Assembly (NCBI GenBank): GCA_025936115.1
Contig: JAICTZ010000033.1
Location: 1 to 64,000 of the forward strand
DNA: 64,000 nt
Source of the DNA: Polyangiaceae bacterium
GTDB lineage: Bacteria > Myxococcota_A > Polyangia > Polyangiales > Polyangiaceae
Direction of reading: 5' to 3'
This document shows positions 29,209 to 39,295 of the stretch, one piece after another (the stretch's first letter is position 1; the number at the start of each line of letters is the position of its first letter). Made by a program: the position numbers and the translations under genes. The notes below the pieces were generated by a model, which was given only the letters and a program-made list of their open reading frames with translations, did not search any database and was not told where the DNA came from.

Positions 29209-30761
29209 GCTTTGGTCCGTTTCTCGAGCTCGTGGCGCTGGATCTTGCCCGACGCGCTGCGCGGGAAGTCCTCGAAGGCGATGAAGCGAATTTCCTTCGG
29301 GTGCTTGTAGCTCGCGAGGTCGGCGCGGCAGCGCGCCTTGAGCTCTTCTTCCGTCAGGCGCGCGTCGCGCGCCGCCACGAACGCGACCGGCACCTCACCC
29401 CACTTCGGATCCGGCTTGCGCACGACGGCCGCCTCGGCCACTCGCGGCTCGGCCAAGAGCACGCGCTCGATCTCGGCGGGATAGATGTTCTCACCGCCCG
29501 ACTTGATCAGGTATTTGACGCGATCGACGAAATCGAGCGTGCGATCGGCGTTGCGCACGAAGACGTCGCCCATGTGGAACCAGCCGCCGCGGAAATCGTG
29601 GCGCGTCGCCTCGGGAGCGCGAAAGTAGCCGCTGAAGAGCGTCGGACCGCGCATGCAGAGCTCACCGGGCGTGCCGTCGGGCACGTCGCGATCATCGGCG
29701 TCGACCAGGCGGATTTCGCAGAAGCGGCTCTGAGCCTTCGACAGGCGCACGGGAGCGACGCCGACGGGCAGCAGGTTCGAGGAGCACGGCGGACAGCCGG
29801 TTTCGGTGGCGCCGAAGGTGTTGGCGTACGGCGCATTCAAGAGCTGGCTGATCCTGGCGATCTCGGCCGGGGACACGAGGTCGGCCATCACGCCGCAGAT
29901 TTTCACGCCGCGCGCCGTGACGCGGCGTCGCTCGAGCTCCCCGATCAAGCCCGCGACCATGCCGGGCATCAGGAGCAGCCAGCCGAGCGCTTCGGTCGCG
30001 ACGATTTCGGCGAGCCGCGCGCGATCGAAGCCGTCGACGGTGATGACTTTGCCGCCCGCCATCAGCGCGCCGAGCGAGTTGTCGACGGCGCCCATGTGAT
30101 AGAGCGGCGACCAGGCGACGAACGCTTCGTCGCCCGTGACGCCGAACTCCGCGCGCACGACGAGATTTCGCACGATTTGCGCGCGATGGCTGATGACGGC
30201 GCCTTTCGGCAAGCCGGTCGTGCCGCTCGTGTAGAGGATCAAGAGCGGCGCTTCAGGGTCGAGATCGAGCGCGTCCTCGAGCGGGCCGACCCGCGCGAGC
30301 TCCGCTTCGTAGTCGTCTCCGAACACGAGCACGTCGCCCAGAAACCCCGCCTTGCCGAGCGTCGTCTGGTAGCGCGGCGACACGAAGGCGAGCTTCGGTT
30401 CGGCGAGCGTCAAACAGTGCGTGAGCTCGGGTAACGCGACGCGCCAGCTCTGGCACGCGACGACGGCACCGGCGGCGGCCGCCGCCAAGAACACCTCCAG
30501 GTACTCGCCGCGGTTCTCCGACAGCACGGCGACGCGATCGCCCGGCCCGATGCCGCGCGCCGCGAGCACGCCGGCGAGCTTGAGCGCCCGTTCGGCGAGC
30601 ACCGCGTACGTCACGAAGCGCCCGCCGTCCGTCAGGGCGATGGCCGCCGGATCGCGCCGCGCTTGCGCGAGAAAGAGGCTCGCCACGCTGCTGCGACCCC
30701 CGCGCGCGACGAGCTCCTCCACGCTGGGCACGACTCCGGACGGCGCGGGGGACAAGGTCAC
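29205..30761 (-). CDS. AMP-dependent acyl-CoA synthetase/ligase
   Basis: A 518-residue member of the acyl-adenylate superfamily. The P-loop is LLILYTSGTTGLPKGAV; other motifs are GATETG, GGWFHMGDVFV, DRVKYLIKSGGENIYPAEIE and the C-terminal SGKIQRHEL with its catalytic Lys. It activates a carboxylic acid to its CoA ester through an AMP intermediate. It is the first gene of the reverse-strand operon ligase-lyase-GST-VOC; the GTG start is in frame and the next gene overlaps its stop. Fatty, aromatic or short hydroxy acids are all possible. The gap 30762-30945 upstream separates it from the divergent LamG/Rhs gene and shows no clear signal. Confidence 0.9.
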   Translation of the reverse strand: MTLSPAPSGVVPSVEELVARGGRSSVASLFLAQARRDPAAIALTDGGRFVTYAVLAERALKLAGVLAARGIGPGDRVAVLSENRGEYLEVFLAAAAAGAVVACQSWRVALPELTHCLTLAEPKLAFVSPRYQTTLGKAGFLGDVLVFGDDYEAELARVGPLEDALDLDPEAPLLILYTSGTTGLPKGAVISHRAQIVRNLVVRAEFGVTGDEAFVAWSPLYHMGAVDNSLGALMAGGKVITVDGFDRARLAEIVATEALGWLLLMPGMVAGLIGELERRRVTARGVKICGVMADLVSPAEIARISQLLNAPYANTFGATETGCPPCSSNLLPVGVAPVRLSKAQSRFCEIRLVDADDRDVPDGTPGELCMRGPTLFSGYFRAPEATRHDFRGGWFHMGDVFVRNADRTLDFVDRVKYLIKSGGENIYPAEIERVLLAEPRVAEAAVVRKPDPKWGEVPVAFVAARDARLTEEELKARCRADLASYKHPKEIRFIAFEDFPRSASGKIQRHELEKRTKA

Positions 30762-30945
30762 CGATTTTACACCGGAATGTGAGGCGTGCGCCCTAAAGCC
30801 GACCGGGACGAGGTACTCGTCACCCTCCCATCATTGTTTGCCCATCTTTGATGACGACTGATTTTTCAAATGCGACGGATTGGGCTGGATGGTGCTATCG
30901 TGCGCACTCATCATCGCGATTCGAGCGACACGGGGGAGGCAAATC

Positions 30946-33078
30946 ATGGCATTCAAGCATCGGGGACGGACGAGCTGGCGTTTGTCTTTCGCGGCAGGGT
31001 GCGCGGCGCTTGTCGCACTCGGTTGCACATCCAACAAGGTAAGAGAGTCGCCAGCCATCGCCCGAGCAGCCCTGACCGTCCCGGGCCTCGTTGCCGCCTA
31101 TAACTTCAACGAGGGGACGGGCAGTTCAGTGACTGACCTGTCTGGTCAGGGGAACGCCGGGACCATCTTCGACGCGACTTGGAGCACCGGGATCTATGGA
31201 GGTGCGCTGGCATTCGACGGAAGCAGCGGCTCCGTCGTCGTTCCCGATTCGAGCTCGCTCGACCTCAGCACCGCCGTGACGCTGGAGGCGTGGGTACGCC
31301 CGACAGCGCGGCACGGTTGGGAAGTCGCCGTCGTAAAAAGGGGCGGTGACAACGACCTCGTCTATGGCTTGTTTGCAGGCGATAACAACGACTTACCCTC
31401 GGGTTTGATCTCGACCGGTTCAGAAAACATCGCAACCGCAGGACCGTCTCTACCTCTCAATACCTGGAGCCATCTCGCCGCGACGTACGACGCCTCCACG
31501 CTCAAGCTGTACGTTAACGGAGTCCTTCGCGATTCCGTGAGCGCCAGCAGCTCACTCCCCACGGGCCACGGCCCCTTGCGTCTCGGTGGCGACAGCTTCT
31601 GGGGCGAATGGTTCGAGGGCAACATGGACGACGTCCGCGTCTACAACCGCGCGCTCTCCGCGGCCGAGATCGAGGCCGACATGGACACGCCCATCGCGGA
31701 CGTGGCAGCCGATTCGACGCCACCCGCGGTCTCGATCACATCCCCGTCGAATGGCGCGACCGTGGGTGAGACCATCTCGATCACGGCGAGTGCCTCGGAC
31801 AATCAAGCCCTCGCAGGTGTGCGATTTCTCGTCGACGGCCAAAGCCTCGACAACCAAGACACCACCGCGCCGTACGGCATCAGCTGGAACTCCCGGACCG
31901 TCGCCAACGGGACGCACACCATTTCCGCGCGCGCCCGCGACGTCGCAGGCAATACGACGACCACGACGATCTCCGTGACCGTCGCGAACCAGCCCAGCGC
32001 CCCCGTGGCCGCCTACGGCTTTGACGAGGGCTCAGGGACCATCGCCGCCGACGCTTCGGGCAGCATGAACACGGGCGACGTCTCCGGCGCCAGCTGGACA
32101 TCCGCTGGCAAGCACGGTGGCGCACTCTCGTTCGACGGCATCGACGACTGGGTGACAATCGCGGACTCTCCCGCACTCGACCTGACCGCGGCCATGACGC
32201 TCGAGGCGTGGGTACGCCCGACGTCGCTCGTCGGCTGGTCGTGCGTCCTGATGAAGGAGTTCGGCAGCGACCTCTCCTACTCCCTGTACGCGAACGACAA
32301 CAACGACCAGCCCGGCACCTGGCTCGCGAGCGAGCTTGGCACGACCAACAGCAGCGCACCGGACCAGCTCCCCCTCGACCAGTGGACGCACCTCGCGGCC
32401 ACCTTCGACGATTCGACCGCAAACCTCTACGTAAACGGCACCTTAGAAGCCACCGAAACGGCGGACAACCCACTCAGGACGAGCAGCTCTCCCCTACGCA
32501 TCGGCGGGGACAGCCCGTGGGGCGAGTGGTTCGAGGGCACGATCGACGATGTTCGAATCTACGATCGTGCTTTATCGGCGGCCGAGATCGTCACCGACAT
32601 GGGCACGCCCGTCACCGCGGGCGACTGTTCCGGAACCCTCGACGACGGAAATCCCTGCACGGACGACGCGTGCACCTCCTCCGGCATCACCCACACGCCG
32701 GTCGCAACCGGAACCAGCTGCTCGGACGGAAACGCCTGCAACGGCGACGAAACGTGCGACGGCTCAGCCGCCTGCATCTCGGGCACACCGCCCGCAACGG
32801 ACGACGGCAACCCCAGTCGCTGCGGGTACCACCTGCTCAGACGGCAGCGCGTGCAACGGAACCGAGACGTGCAACGCCTCCGCAGCGTGTGTAGCAGGCA
32901 CGCCACCAGCCACGGACGACGGCAACCCTTGCACGGCGGACGCGTGCGACACCGTCAATGGCGTCACGCACGCGCCCCGCGCCGCGGGCACCTCCTGCGC
33001 AGATGCCAACGTTTGCAACGGCCCGGAGACATGCAGTTCTTTAGGGACCTGCGTCGCCGGACCGCCGCCCATTGTTGA
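30946..33078 (+). CDS. LamG lipoprotein, 5' part of a split LamG/Rhs gene
   Basis: The ATG has GGGGGAGG upstream. A signal peptide ends in LVALGCTS, a lipobox. Two LamG/concanavalin-like domains follow (residues ~45-240 and ~355-560), each with WSTGIYGGALAFDG- or GKHGGALSFDG-type openings, TLEAWVRPT, and DDVR(V/I)Y(N/D)RALSAAEI ends; their DNA is also similar, showing an internal duplication. Between them is an Ig-like domain (STPPAVSITSPSNGATVG onward). Cys-rich repeats start at CSGTLDDGNPC. At about 32811-32815 the frame leaves the repeat pattern and the last ~88 codons to the stop at 33078 are out of frame; the true continuation is one base ahead. Confidence 0.8.
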   Translation: MAFKHRGRTSWRLSFAAGCAALVALGCTSNKVRESPAIARAALTVPGLVAAYNFNEGTGSSVTDLSGQGNAGTIFDATWSTGIYGGALAFDGSSGSVVVPDSSSLDLSTAVTLEAWVRPTARHGWEVAVVKRGGDNDLVYGLFAGDNNDLPSGLISTGSENIATAGPSLPLNTWSHLAATYDASTLKLYVNGVLRDSVSASSSLPTGHGPLRLGGDSFWGEWFEGNMDDVRVYNRALSAAEIEADMDTPIADVAADSTPPAVSITSPSNGATVGETISITASASDNQALAGVRFLVDGQSLDNQDTTAPYGISWNSRTVANGTHTISARARDVAGNTTTTTISVTVANQPSAPVAAYGFDEGSGTIAADASGSMNTGDVSGASWTSAGKHGGALSFDGIDDWVTIADSPALDLTAAMTLEAWVRPTSLVGWSCVLMKEFGSDLSYSLYANDNNDQPGTWLASELGTTNSSAPDQLPLDQWTHLAATFDDSTANLYVNGTLEATETADNPLRTSSSPLRIGGDSPWGEWFEGTIDDVRIYDRALSAAEIVTDMGTPVTAGDCSGTLDDGNPCTDDACTSSGITHTPVATGTSCSDGNACNGDETCDGSAACISGTPPATDDGNPSRCGYHLLRRQRVQRNRDVQRLRSVCSRHATSHGRRQPLHGGRVRHRQWRHARAPRRGHLLRRCQRLQRPGDMQFFRDLRRRTAAHC

Positions 33079-36000
33079 CGACGGGAACCCGTGCACCGAC
33101 GACACATGCGATCCCGTCACTGGCGTCGCACACATTCCACGTACGGCCGGCTCCAGCTGCAGTGACTTGAATGCCTGCAATGGAGACGAGACATGTGATG
33201 CGGCTGGGGGGTGCCAGCCCGGCACGCCCGTGAATACCAATTCTATGGACGAGTGTACGGTCGGCAGCTGCGACCCAGTAACCGGCATTGTAACCTTCAT
33301 ATTGGCAAACCCTGGAACACTCTGCTCCGTCGACGTCTGCACGCCCGGATCGTGCAATGCAGAGGGTGTTTGTCGACCCTCAGGCCCGTCCGCCGCGGAA
33401 GACGGTGACATCGCCACAGTCGACACTTGCGATCCAATTGCAGGAATAAAGCACCGCAGGGCGCCTCAACTCGACCTTACCGTGGCCCCGACCGTCTTCT
33501 CAGTCGCGTCATGGCTTTTCTCCGGCTCTGATCCTGTCCAGGCTGGGGTGCTCCCCGGTACAATCAACCCAGTGCGCGCAGCGATGGTCCGCGGCTTTGT
33601 TCGGACCACCGAAGGTGTCCCAATTGCCAATGCCGTCGTTGCGATACTCGGACATGTCGAGTTCGGGTCGACGGTCACGCAAGCGAATGGTGAATTCGAC
33701 ATGGCCGCGAACGGCGGCACACTTCTCAATTTAATCGTCAGAGCACCCGGCTATCTTGACGTCCAGCGGACCGCGAGCGTTAGTTGGAATAGTTACAATA
33801 AGATTGATGACGTAACTCTCACTCGCCAAGACTCGGTTGTCACGCCTATTAGCTTGGACCATACGGACATACAGGTGGCGCGTGGCAGTATAGTAACCAG
33901 TGAAGATGGCCCACGACGCGGCACCCTGCTGTTTCCGAGTGGTGTCACGGCGCTCATGCACAACGCAGATGGAACGGCCGAATCCCTGCCTTCAATGAAT
34001 GTGCGCATTACAGAATTTACGGCGAAACGAAACGATACGGCGGCCATGCCCGCCGCACTGCCAGCACAGAGCGCCTACACATACGCCTTCGAGGTCAACG
34101 CGGACGAAGCCGTGGCGACTGGCGCGCCGGAAGTAACCTTTTCAATGCCTTTGGCCTATTATGTTGAAAATTTCTTAGACTTTCCAACGGGGACGGTTGT
34201 TCCCTTGGGATCACTGGACCGCACAACTGGAACTTGGAAGGCGGCACCCTCGGGCGTAGTCCTCAAGGTCCTTGACGTTACCGGCGGTGTCGCGACCATC
34301 GACCTCGACGGCGACTCCGTTCCAGACACGACGTCACAACTTGCCGCTCAAGGCATCACGACCGAGGAACTGATCCGGCTCGCGGACATCTATCCCCCAG
34401 GGCAGACACTCTGGCGTGTGCTCATTCCTCATTTCACATCGCCGTGGGACACTAATTGGAATGCCTGGCCACCGGATGACGCCGACCGCCCTTCGCCGCC
34501 CGATCCACAGCCCGACGAGCACGACAATCCAGACGATGACAACGACAAGGAATGCAAAGACAAGCGTGGCTCGGCGATTGGCTGTGAATCTCAGACTCTT
34601 CACGAAGACGTGCCCATCGCGGGCACGACCGTGAGCCTACATTACTCGAGCGCACGTGCCCGCGGTCGTGCTTCGGGACTCTCTGCGACAATCCCCATTA
34701 CCGGGTCGACTCTGCCCGTAAGTACGAAACGGGTGGATGTTCAAATCGCTATTGCCGGCCAGTCTATCGAGCAGTCATTCGCGCCAACGCCGAATGCATC
34801 CATGCGTTTCACCTGGAACGGCAAGGACGTATGGGGCCGTCCTCTCCTCGGTTCTGAGCGCGCCAAGATAACGATCTCGAATATCTATGATGCCAAGTAC
34901 ATAAAAACGCCAACCTTCGGAGCATCAATCGCAGGCTCCGTGCCCGTCGAGTTCGTCACGAACAATCCAGCACGGGGAGAGATCAATCTGGACCGCGCGT
35001 CGGAGCTCGGCCTGCACGGCGTTTTCGATCCTCTACCTCTTGGCTTCGGTGGCTGGACATTGAGTGCACAGGACGTGTATCAACCAGGTTCTAGAGTGGT
35101 CAACCGTGGAGACGGGACGACTGTAGGGTTGAGCCAGGCACTAGCCGCCCCAGACGTCGGAGGCAGCGCGGCTTCGGGCGCGTTCATCCCGCCACTCTCG
35201 GGATTGGGACGGGCTATGGTCATCGACCCCCTTGGCAACCTTACTTACGCAACCGGCAGCCAAGTCTTTCGGATCCAATCGAACACTCAGATTCTCGTGG
35301 CAGGAGCTTCGTCCGGCGGGATTGGGGGGGAAGAAGTTCCCGCCACAAGGCTTGCTTTGGCGGTCGGTGGGTTAGCATTCGCACCCGACGGCTCTCTTGT
35401 CCTTGCGGATGACAACCAGCACAAGGTATTTCGCATCACAACGGACGGCGTCGCCCACCGCCTGGCTGGGCGGGGCATACCTACCTCGTCGATCTTCGAT
35501 GGTGATGGCAGTGCCGCGGCCAACGCACAGCTCTTTCGCCCAATATCGCCCGCGGTCACACCGGACGGGACAGTGTATTTCATTGACAGTGGCAATTGTC
35601 GTGTGAGGAGCATATCTACGGATGGGACAATTCGAACCGTACTCGGAACTGGGTGCTTGTCGAACCCCACTTCTGCTCAACAGATCGTGACGGAGGGACC
35701 CGGGGCGCAAACGTACTTTCAAGCGACCGCCCTCGCTGTCGACGGAGAAGGCACGCTTTATGCCGCGCATCTTCGGGCCATCCCTGGCGCGGGCGCTCCA
35801 TCGATCGGTGAAGTATTTGCGTTCGACCGCGACGGCAAAGTTCGTCTTGAGCTCGGCTGTAAGAAGACCCCGTGCGGCAACCAAGACGGAATATCAGTGC
35901 TGTCCTACCAGGCACCGAACACGACAATCCGATCGCTTGCCGCGGATTGGTCAGGAAATCTGTACTTCACAGACGCAAATTGCTCGATTCGAACGTTTCA

Positions 36001-39000
36001 CGCGAATGGGATTGTGACCACCATGGCGGGCGGAGGTGCCTGTTCCCTCACAGCAGACCTGATTGCCAATGGTGCACCGGCGACGTCATTGGCACCGAAC
36101 CTCACCGGGGTCGCTTTTGGACCCTCGGGGCTGTTCGCCGCCCAGGAATCCAATATCGGGCCGCAGGGCGCCGGCGCTGTCCTTTTTCGCATTACGTCAC
36201 CATTGCCATCCTTTGGTGGGTCAAACCTAATTGTGCCTGATTCCGCCGGTCGAATGCTCGATGTTTTTGACCCGCTGACAGGCCGACATCTACAGAAAAT
36301 TGATGGCTACACCGGCAGCCAACTTTTGGCGTTCAACTATCAGAATGGGTTACTCGCATCGATTGTAGACTTGGACAATAGAACAACAACCATCGAACGC
36401 ACTTCCGCAGGTCCGGCGACCGCAATCGTGTCCCCAGATGGTCAACGAACCACGCTTCAGATAGACTCCAACGGCTATCTATCGAGTGTCATCGATCCGG
36501 CAGGCGGGATGACAGCTCTCGAACATACGGCGGACGGGCTCCTCAGTAGATTCACGAATGGGCGCAACATTGATTCGATAATGAGTTATGATTCAGCTGG
36601 GCGCCTCCTGTCTGATGTCGACGCGGTCGGCGGCTCGATTGGACTCGCAAGAACTGATGCCGTAACAGGCGGCCAAAACGTGGGGACAGTGACTAAGACG
36701 ACCGCACAGCAACGAATTACCAGGTACGAAATAAGAGGTCAGTCGGGCGGCGGCAAAGTCACAAGGACGATGCCTGACGGCACTGCGAATTCGACCATCG
36801 TCGATTCGTCCGGAACGCGCGTGACGGCGCAGGCTGACGGAACCGTCCGTACGACAAGCGTTCAACCCGATCGACTCTACGGTTTGCTCGCTGGCCCTCT
36901 CAATGAAATCATTCGAGTACCCTCTGGACTAGTCAACGTGATCACCCGGACACGAAGCTACACAACGTCTCCGGGCACGTTTGTGCGCCTGGACACGGAA
37001 ACAAGAAACGGAAACAATTGGAAGACCGTATTTAATCGAAGTACTCTGACGGAGACCACGACTACTCCCGAGAATCGCGTTGTGACTAGGAACCTGAACC
37101 AACAAGGGCGCGTCACGTCAATTCAGATTGACAATCAGGCGCCGTTATCGGTCACGTTTAATGGCAACGGCCGCGTGGCGACGCTTTCACAAGGCGGGCG
37201 AGTCACGGCGAGTACATACTTCCCGTCGGGAGCTTCAGCGGGCTACCTCGCCGAGGAGACCGATCCCTTAGGAGTAACTACGGCATTCTCCCGAGATGCG
37301 CTGGGCCACGTGTTGACCGAAACGCGATTGTCGTCCACCACGACGTACACATGGGATCCCGTGGGCAATTTGACGAGCGTGTCGCCGCCAGATCGTCCGG
37401 CACACGCCTTGGCGTATACTCCGGTGAACCTGCTGGAGTCGTATATTCCGCCGGCCGCGGGCCTCTCACAATTCTCGACGACGTACACCTATGACGCCGA
37501 CCGCATGCTGCGTAGGGAAAACAGACCGGACGGGCTGCAGGTCGTGAGGACCCCGAATGACGCTGGCAACCTTAGCACCGTCTCGATCCCGGGTGGACTC
37601 GTCAGCTATGAGTACTATCCTGCGGGAAGCGTTAGTGGTGCCGGTAGGACAAGCGATATCCACGGCCCGTACGACGTTGACTTGCACTTTAGCTATGACG
37701 GCATGCTGACTAAAAGCGTACTTTGGAGTGGTGGCGTCACGGGCGGAATCGCTTGGAATTACAACACTGATTTCAACAGGACTCTCGAGACAGTCACCGG
37801 AGCGACTGGCTCAAGTCACGCCGCTTTCGGCTATGATCACGACCAATTGCTTACCTGTGTTTCTCCGACGACATGCAGCCCGGCGGGCACTGACGCCCTC
37901 AAACTCGCGCGAGACAGCGCTGGAATCGTCAGGAGCATCGTGCTTGGCAACACGACCGAGTCACTCTCCTACAACCCGTTCGGGGAACTTGCGACGCAAG
38001 GCTTGTCGTTCCAGACCGCACCCCTCGTCGCGTTCACGTACGATGAACCCGGATCCGAACGAGACGCCTTGGGGCGGGTTGTTCAAAAGACCGAGGTCAT
38101 CGGTGGGACGACGAACATTTATCGATATACCTATGATGCCCTTCGACGACTCACCGATGTGACCCTAAACGGCTCAGCCAGCGAACACTTTGACTATGAC
38201 GCAAATGGCAATCGTACGTTGGGCTTCAATGGAACGGCCGGAACAACAGCTGTTGGTACCTACGATGACCAGGATCGGTTGCTCAGCTATGGGCCGTTCG
38301 ACTTCACGTACACCGCGAACGGCGAACTCGAAACGAAGACGAACCGAGATACCGGTGCGACGTGGCTGTTCCAGTATGATGCCCTGGGGAACTTGCTCAC
38401 TGTTGGACTGCCCAATGGCGACATCATCGACTACTTGGTTGACGGGATAGGTCGCCGTGTGGGGAGGAAGAAAAACGGCGTGCTTCAGAAACAATGGATC
38501 TATCGGAACTCGCTCAAGCCGGCCGCCGAGTTCGACGGAAACGGCACCTTGGTTTCTGAATTCGTATACGGCTCGAGGGGCACCGTGCCGGATTACGTGG
38601 TGCGTGGGGGTGCGACCTATCGGGTCATTAGCGACCAATTGGGAAGCCCGCGCTATGTGGTAAATGTAGCGAACGCGAGCGATGTGCCGTTCATGGCAAG
38701 TTATACGAGTTTCGGCGAGGTGACCGGGACCGGCCTCGATTGGATGCCGTTTGGGTTTGCGGGAGGGATCCATGATGACGATACAGGGGCGATACGGTTC
38801 GGCGCGCGGGAGTACGACCCGACCGTCGGTCGCTGGTTGAGCAAGGATTCGTATCTTTTTGGTGGAGCAGATGCTGATCTGTACGCTTACCTTCGAGGCG
38901 ACCCCGTGAACTGGGTCGACCTGAATGGTCACGGGCCTTATTGGGCGGCAGGCACCTTCGTGGCGTGTGAAATGTGGGCCGCCGCAACCACAGGGATAAC

Positions 39001-39265
39001 CTATTGGGAGATGGGCCAACAGCTCGACCAGATCAATTCGCTCAAGCTCCAGAAGGCGGCGCTCGAGAAGGCGATCAACAAGGCACTCGATTGCGATGAC
39101 GACGTGGACCCAAATCTTGAGCAGCTGTACAACGAGGTATCGGCGGATCTCTTAAAAAAGATCAGTGATTACTCTAAGTACAACGTCGGAACTGATCTGA
39201 GCGCGAAGGAGATCTTCTGTGCGTTATCAACATATGCCGCCGAAAAGCTCCCGACGCCGTGGTAG
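32816..39265 (+). CDS. Rhs/YD-repeat protein with variable tip, 3' part of the split gene
   Basis: The frame is open from the ATG at 32549, but only from about 32816 does it encode the continued Cys-rich repeats (VAAGTTCSDGSACNG onward, four or more units). Then come a carboxypeptidase-regulatory-like domain (VRGFVRTTEGVPIANAVVAI), a plug-like region with LHYSSARARG, an NHL-type beta-propeller (LAFAPDGSLVLADDNQHKVFRI and similar units, ~35150-36200), many YD repeats (YDSAGRL, YDALRRL, YDALGNL) and the Rhs core (GAIRFGAREYDPTVGRW, then YAYLRGDPVNWVDLNG). About 110 residues after the core form a different tip, a hydrophobic stretch then charged helices, the usual place of a toxin. The layout resembles teneurins. 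Base composition is clearly less GC-rich than the neighbours, as expected of acquired Rhs genes. Whether it is still made depends on the frameshift. Confidence 0.8.
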   Translation, partial: VAAGTTCSDGSACNGTETCNASAACVAGTPPATDDGNPCTADACDTVNGVTHAPRAAGTSCADANVCNGPETCSSLGTCVAGPPPIVDDGNPCTDDTCDPVTGVAHIPRTAGSSCSDLNACNGDETCDAAGGCQPGTPVNTNSMDECTVGSCDPVTGIVTFILANPGTLCSVDVCTPGSCNAEGVCRPSGPSAAEDGDIATVDTCDPIAGIKHRRAPQLDLTVAPTVFSVASWLFSGSDPVQAGVLPGTINPVRAAMVRGFVRTTEGVPIANAVVAILGHVEFGSTVTQANGEFDMAANGGTLLNLIVRAPGYLDVQRTASVSWNSYNKIDDVTLTRQDSVVTPISLDHTDIQVARGSIVTSEDGPRRGTLLFPSGVTALMHNADGTAESLPSMNVRITEFTAKRNDTAAMPAALPAQSAYTYAFEVNADEAVATGAPEVTFSMPLAYYVENFLDFPTGTVVPLGSLDRTTGTWKAAPSGVVLKVLDVTGGVATIDLDGDSVPDTTSQLAAQGITTEELIRLADIYPPGQTLWRVLIPHFTSPWDTNWNAWPPDDADRPSPPDPQPDEHDNPDDDNDKECKDKRGSAIGCESQTLHEDVPIAGTTVSLHYSSARARGRASGLSATIPITGSTLPVSTKRVDVQIAIAGQSIEQSFAPTPNASMRFTWNGKDVWGRPLLGSERAKITISNIYDAKYIKTPTFGASIAGSVPVEFVTNNPARGEINLDRASELGLHGVFDPLPLGFGGWTLSAQDVYQPGSRVVNRGDGTTVGLSQALAAPDVGGSAASGAFIPPLSGLGRAMVIDPLGNLTYATGSQVFRIQSNTQILVAGASSGGIGGEEVPATRLALAVGGLAFAPDGSLVLADDNQHKVFRITTDGVAHRLAGRGIPTSSIFDGDGSAAANAQLFRPISPAVTPDGTVYFIDSGNCRVRSISTDGTIRTVLGTGCLSNPTSAQQIVTEGPGAQTYFQATALAVDGEGTLYAAHLRAIPGAGAPSIGEVFAFDRDGKVRLELGCKKTPCGNQDGISVLSYQAPNTTIRSLAADWSGNLYFTDANCSIRTFHANGIVTTMAGGGACSLTADLIANGAPATSLAPNLTGVAFGPSGLFAAQESNIGPQGAGAVLFRITSPLPSFGGSNLIVPDSAGRMLDVFDPLTGRHLQKIDGYTGSQLLAFNYQNGLLASIVDLDNRTTTIERTSAGPATAIVSPDGQRTTLQIDSNGYLSSVIDPAGGMTALEHTADGLLSRFTNGRNIDSIMSYDSAGRLLSDVDAVGGSIGLARTDAVTGGQNVGTVTKTTAQQRITRYEIRGQSGGGKVTRTMPDGTANSTIVDSSGTRVTAQADGTVRTTSVQPDRLYGLLAGPLNEIIRVPSGLVNVITRTRSYTTSPGTFVRLDTETRNGNNWKTVFNRSTLTETTTTPENRVVTRNLNQQGRVTSIQIDNQAPLSVTFNGNGRVATLSQGGRVTASTYFPSGASAGYLAEETDPLGVTTAFSRDALGHVLTETRLSSTTTYTWDPVGNLTSVSPPDRPAHALAYTPVNLLESYIPPAAGLSQFSTTYTYDADRMLRRENRPDGLQVVRTPNDAGNLSTVSIPGGLVSYEYYPAGSVSGAGRTSDIHGPYDVDLHFSYDGMLTKSVLWSGGVTGGIAWNYNTDFNRTLETVTGATGSSHAAFGYDHDQLLTCVSPTTCSPAGTDALKLARDSAGIVRSIVLGNTTESLSYNPFGELATQGLSFQTAPLVAFTYDEPGSERDALGRVVQKTEVIGGTTNIYRYTYDALRRLTDVTLNGSASEHFDYDANGNRTLGFNGTAGTTAVGTYDDQDRLLSYGPFDFTYTANGELETKTNRDTGATWLFQYDALGNLLTVGLPNGDIIDYLVDGIGRRVGRKKNGVLQKQWIYRNSLKPAAEFDGNGTLVSEFVYGSRGTVPDYVVRGGATYRVISDQLGSPRYVVNVANASDVPFMASYTSFGEVTGTGLDWMPFGFAGGIHDDDTGAIRFGAREYDPTVGRWLSKDSYLFGGADADLYAYLRGDPVNWVDLNGHGPYWAAGTFVACEMWAAATTGITYWEMGQQLDQINSLKLQKAALEKAINKALDCDDDVDPNLEQLYNEVSADLLKKISDYSKYNVGTDLSAKEIFCALSTYAAEKLPTPW

Positions 39266-39295
39266 CACTCGCGGAGACAGTCTGGTGCGGGTGCC

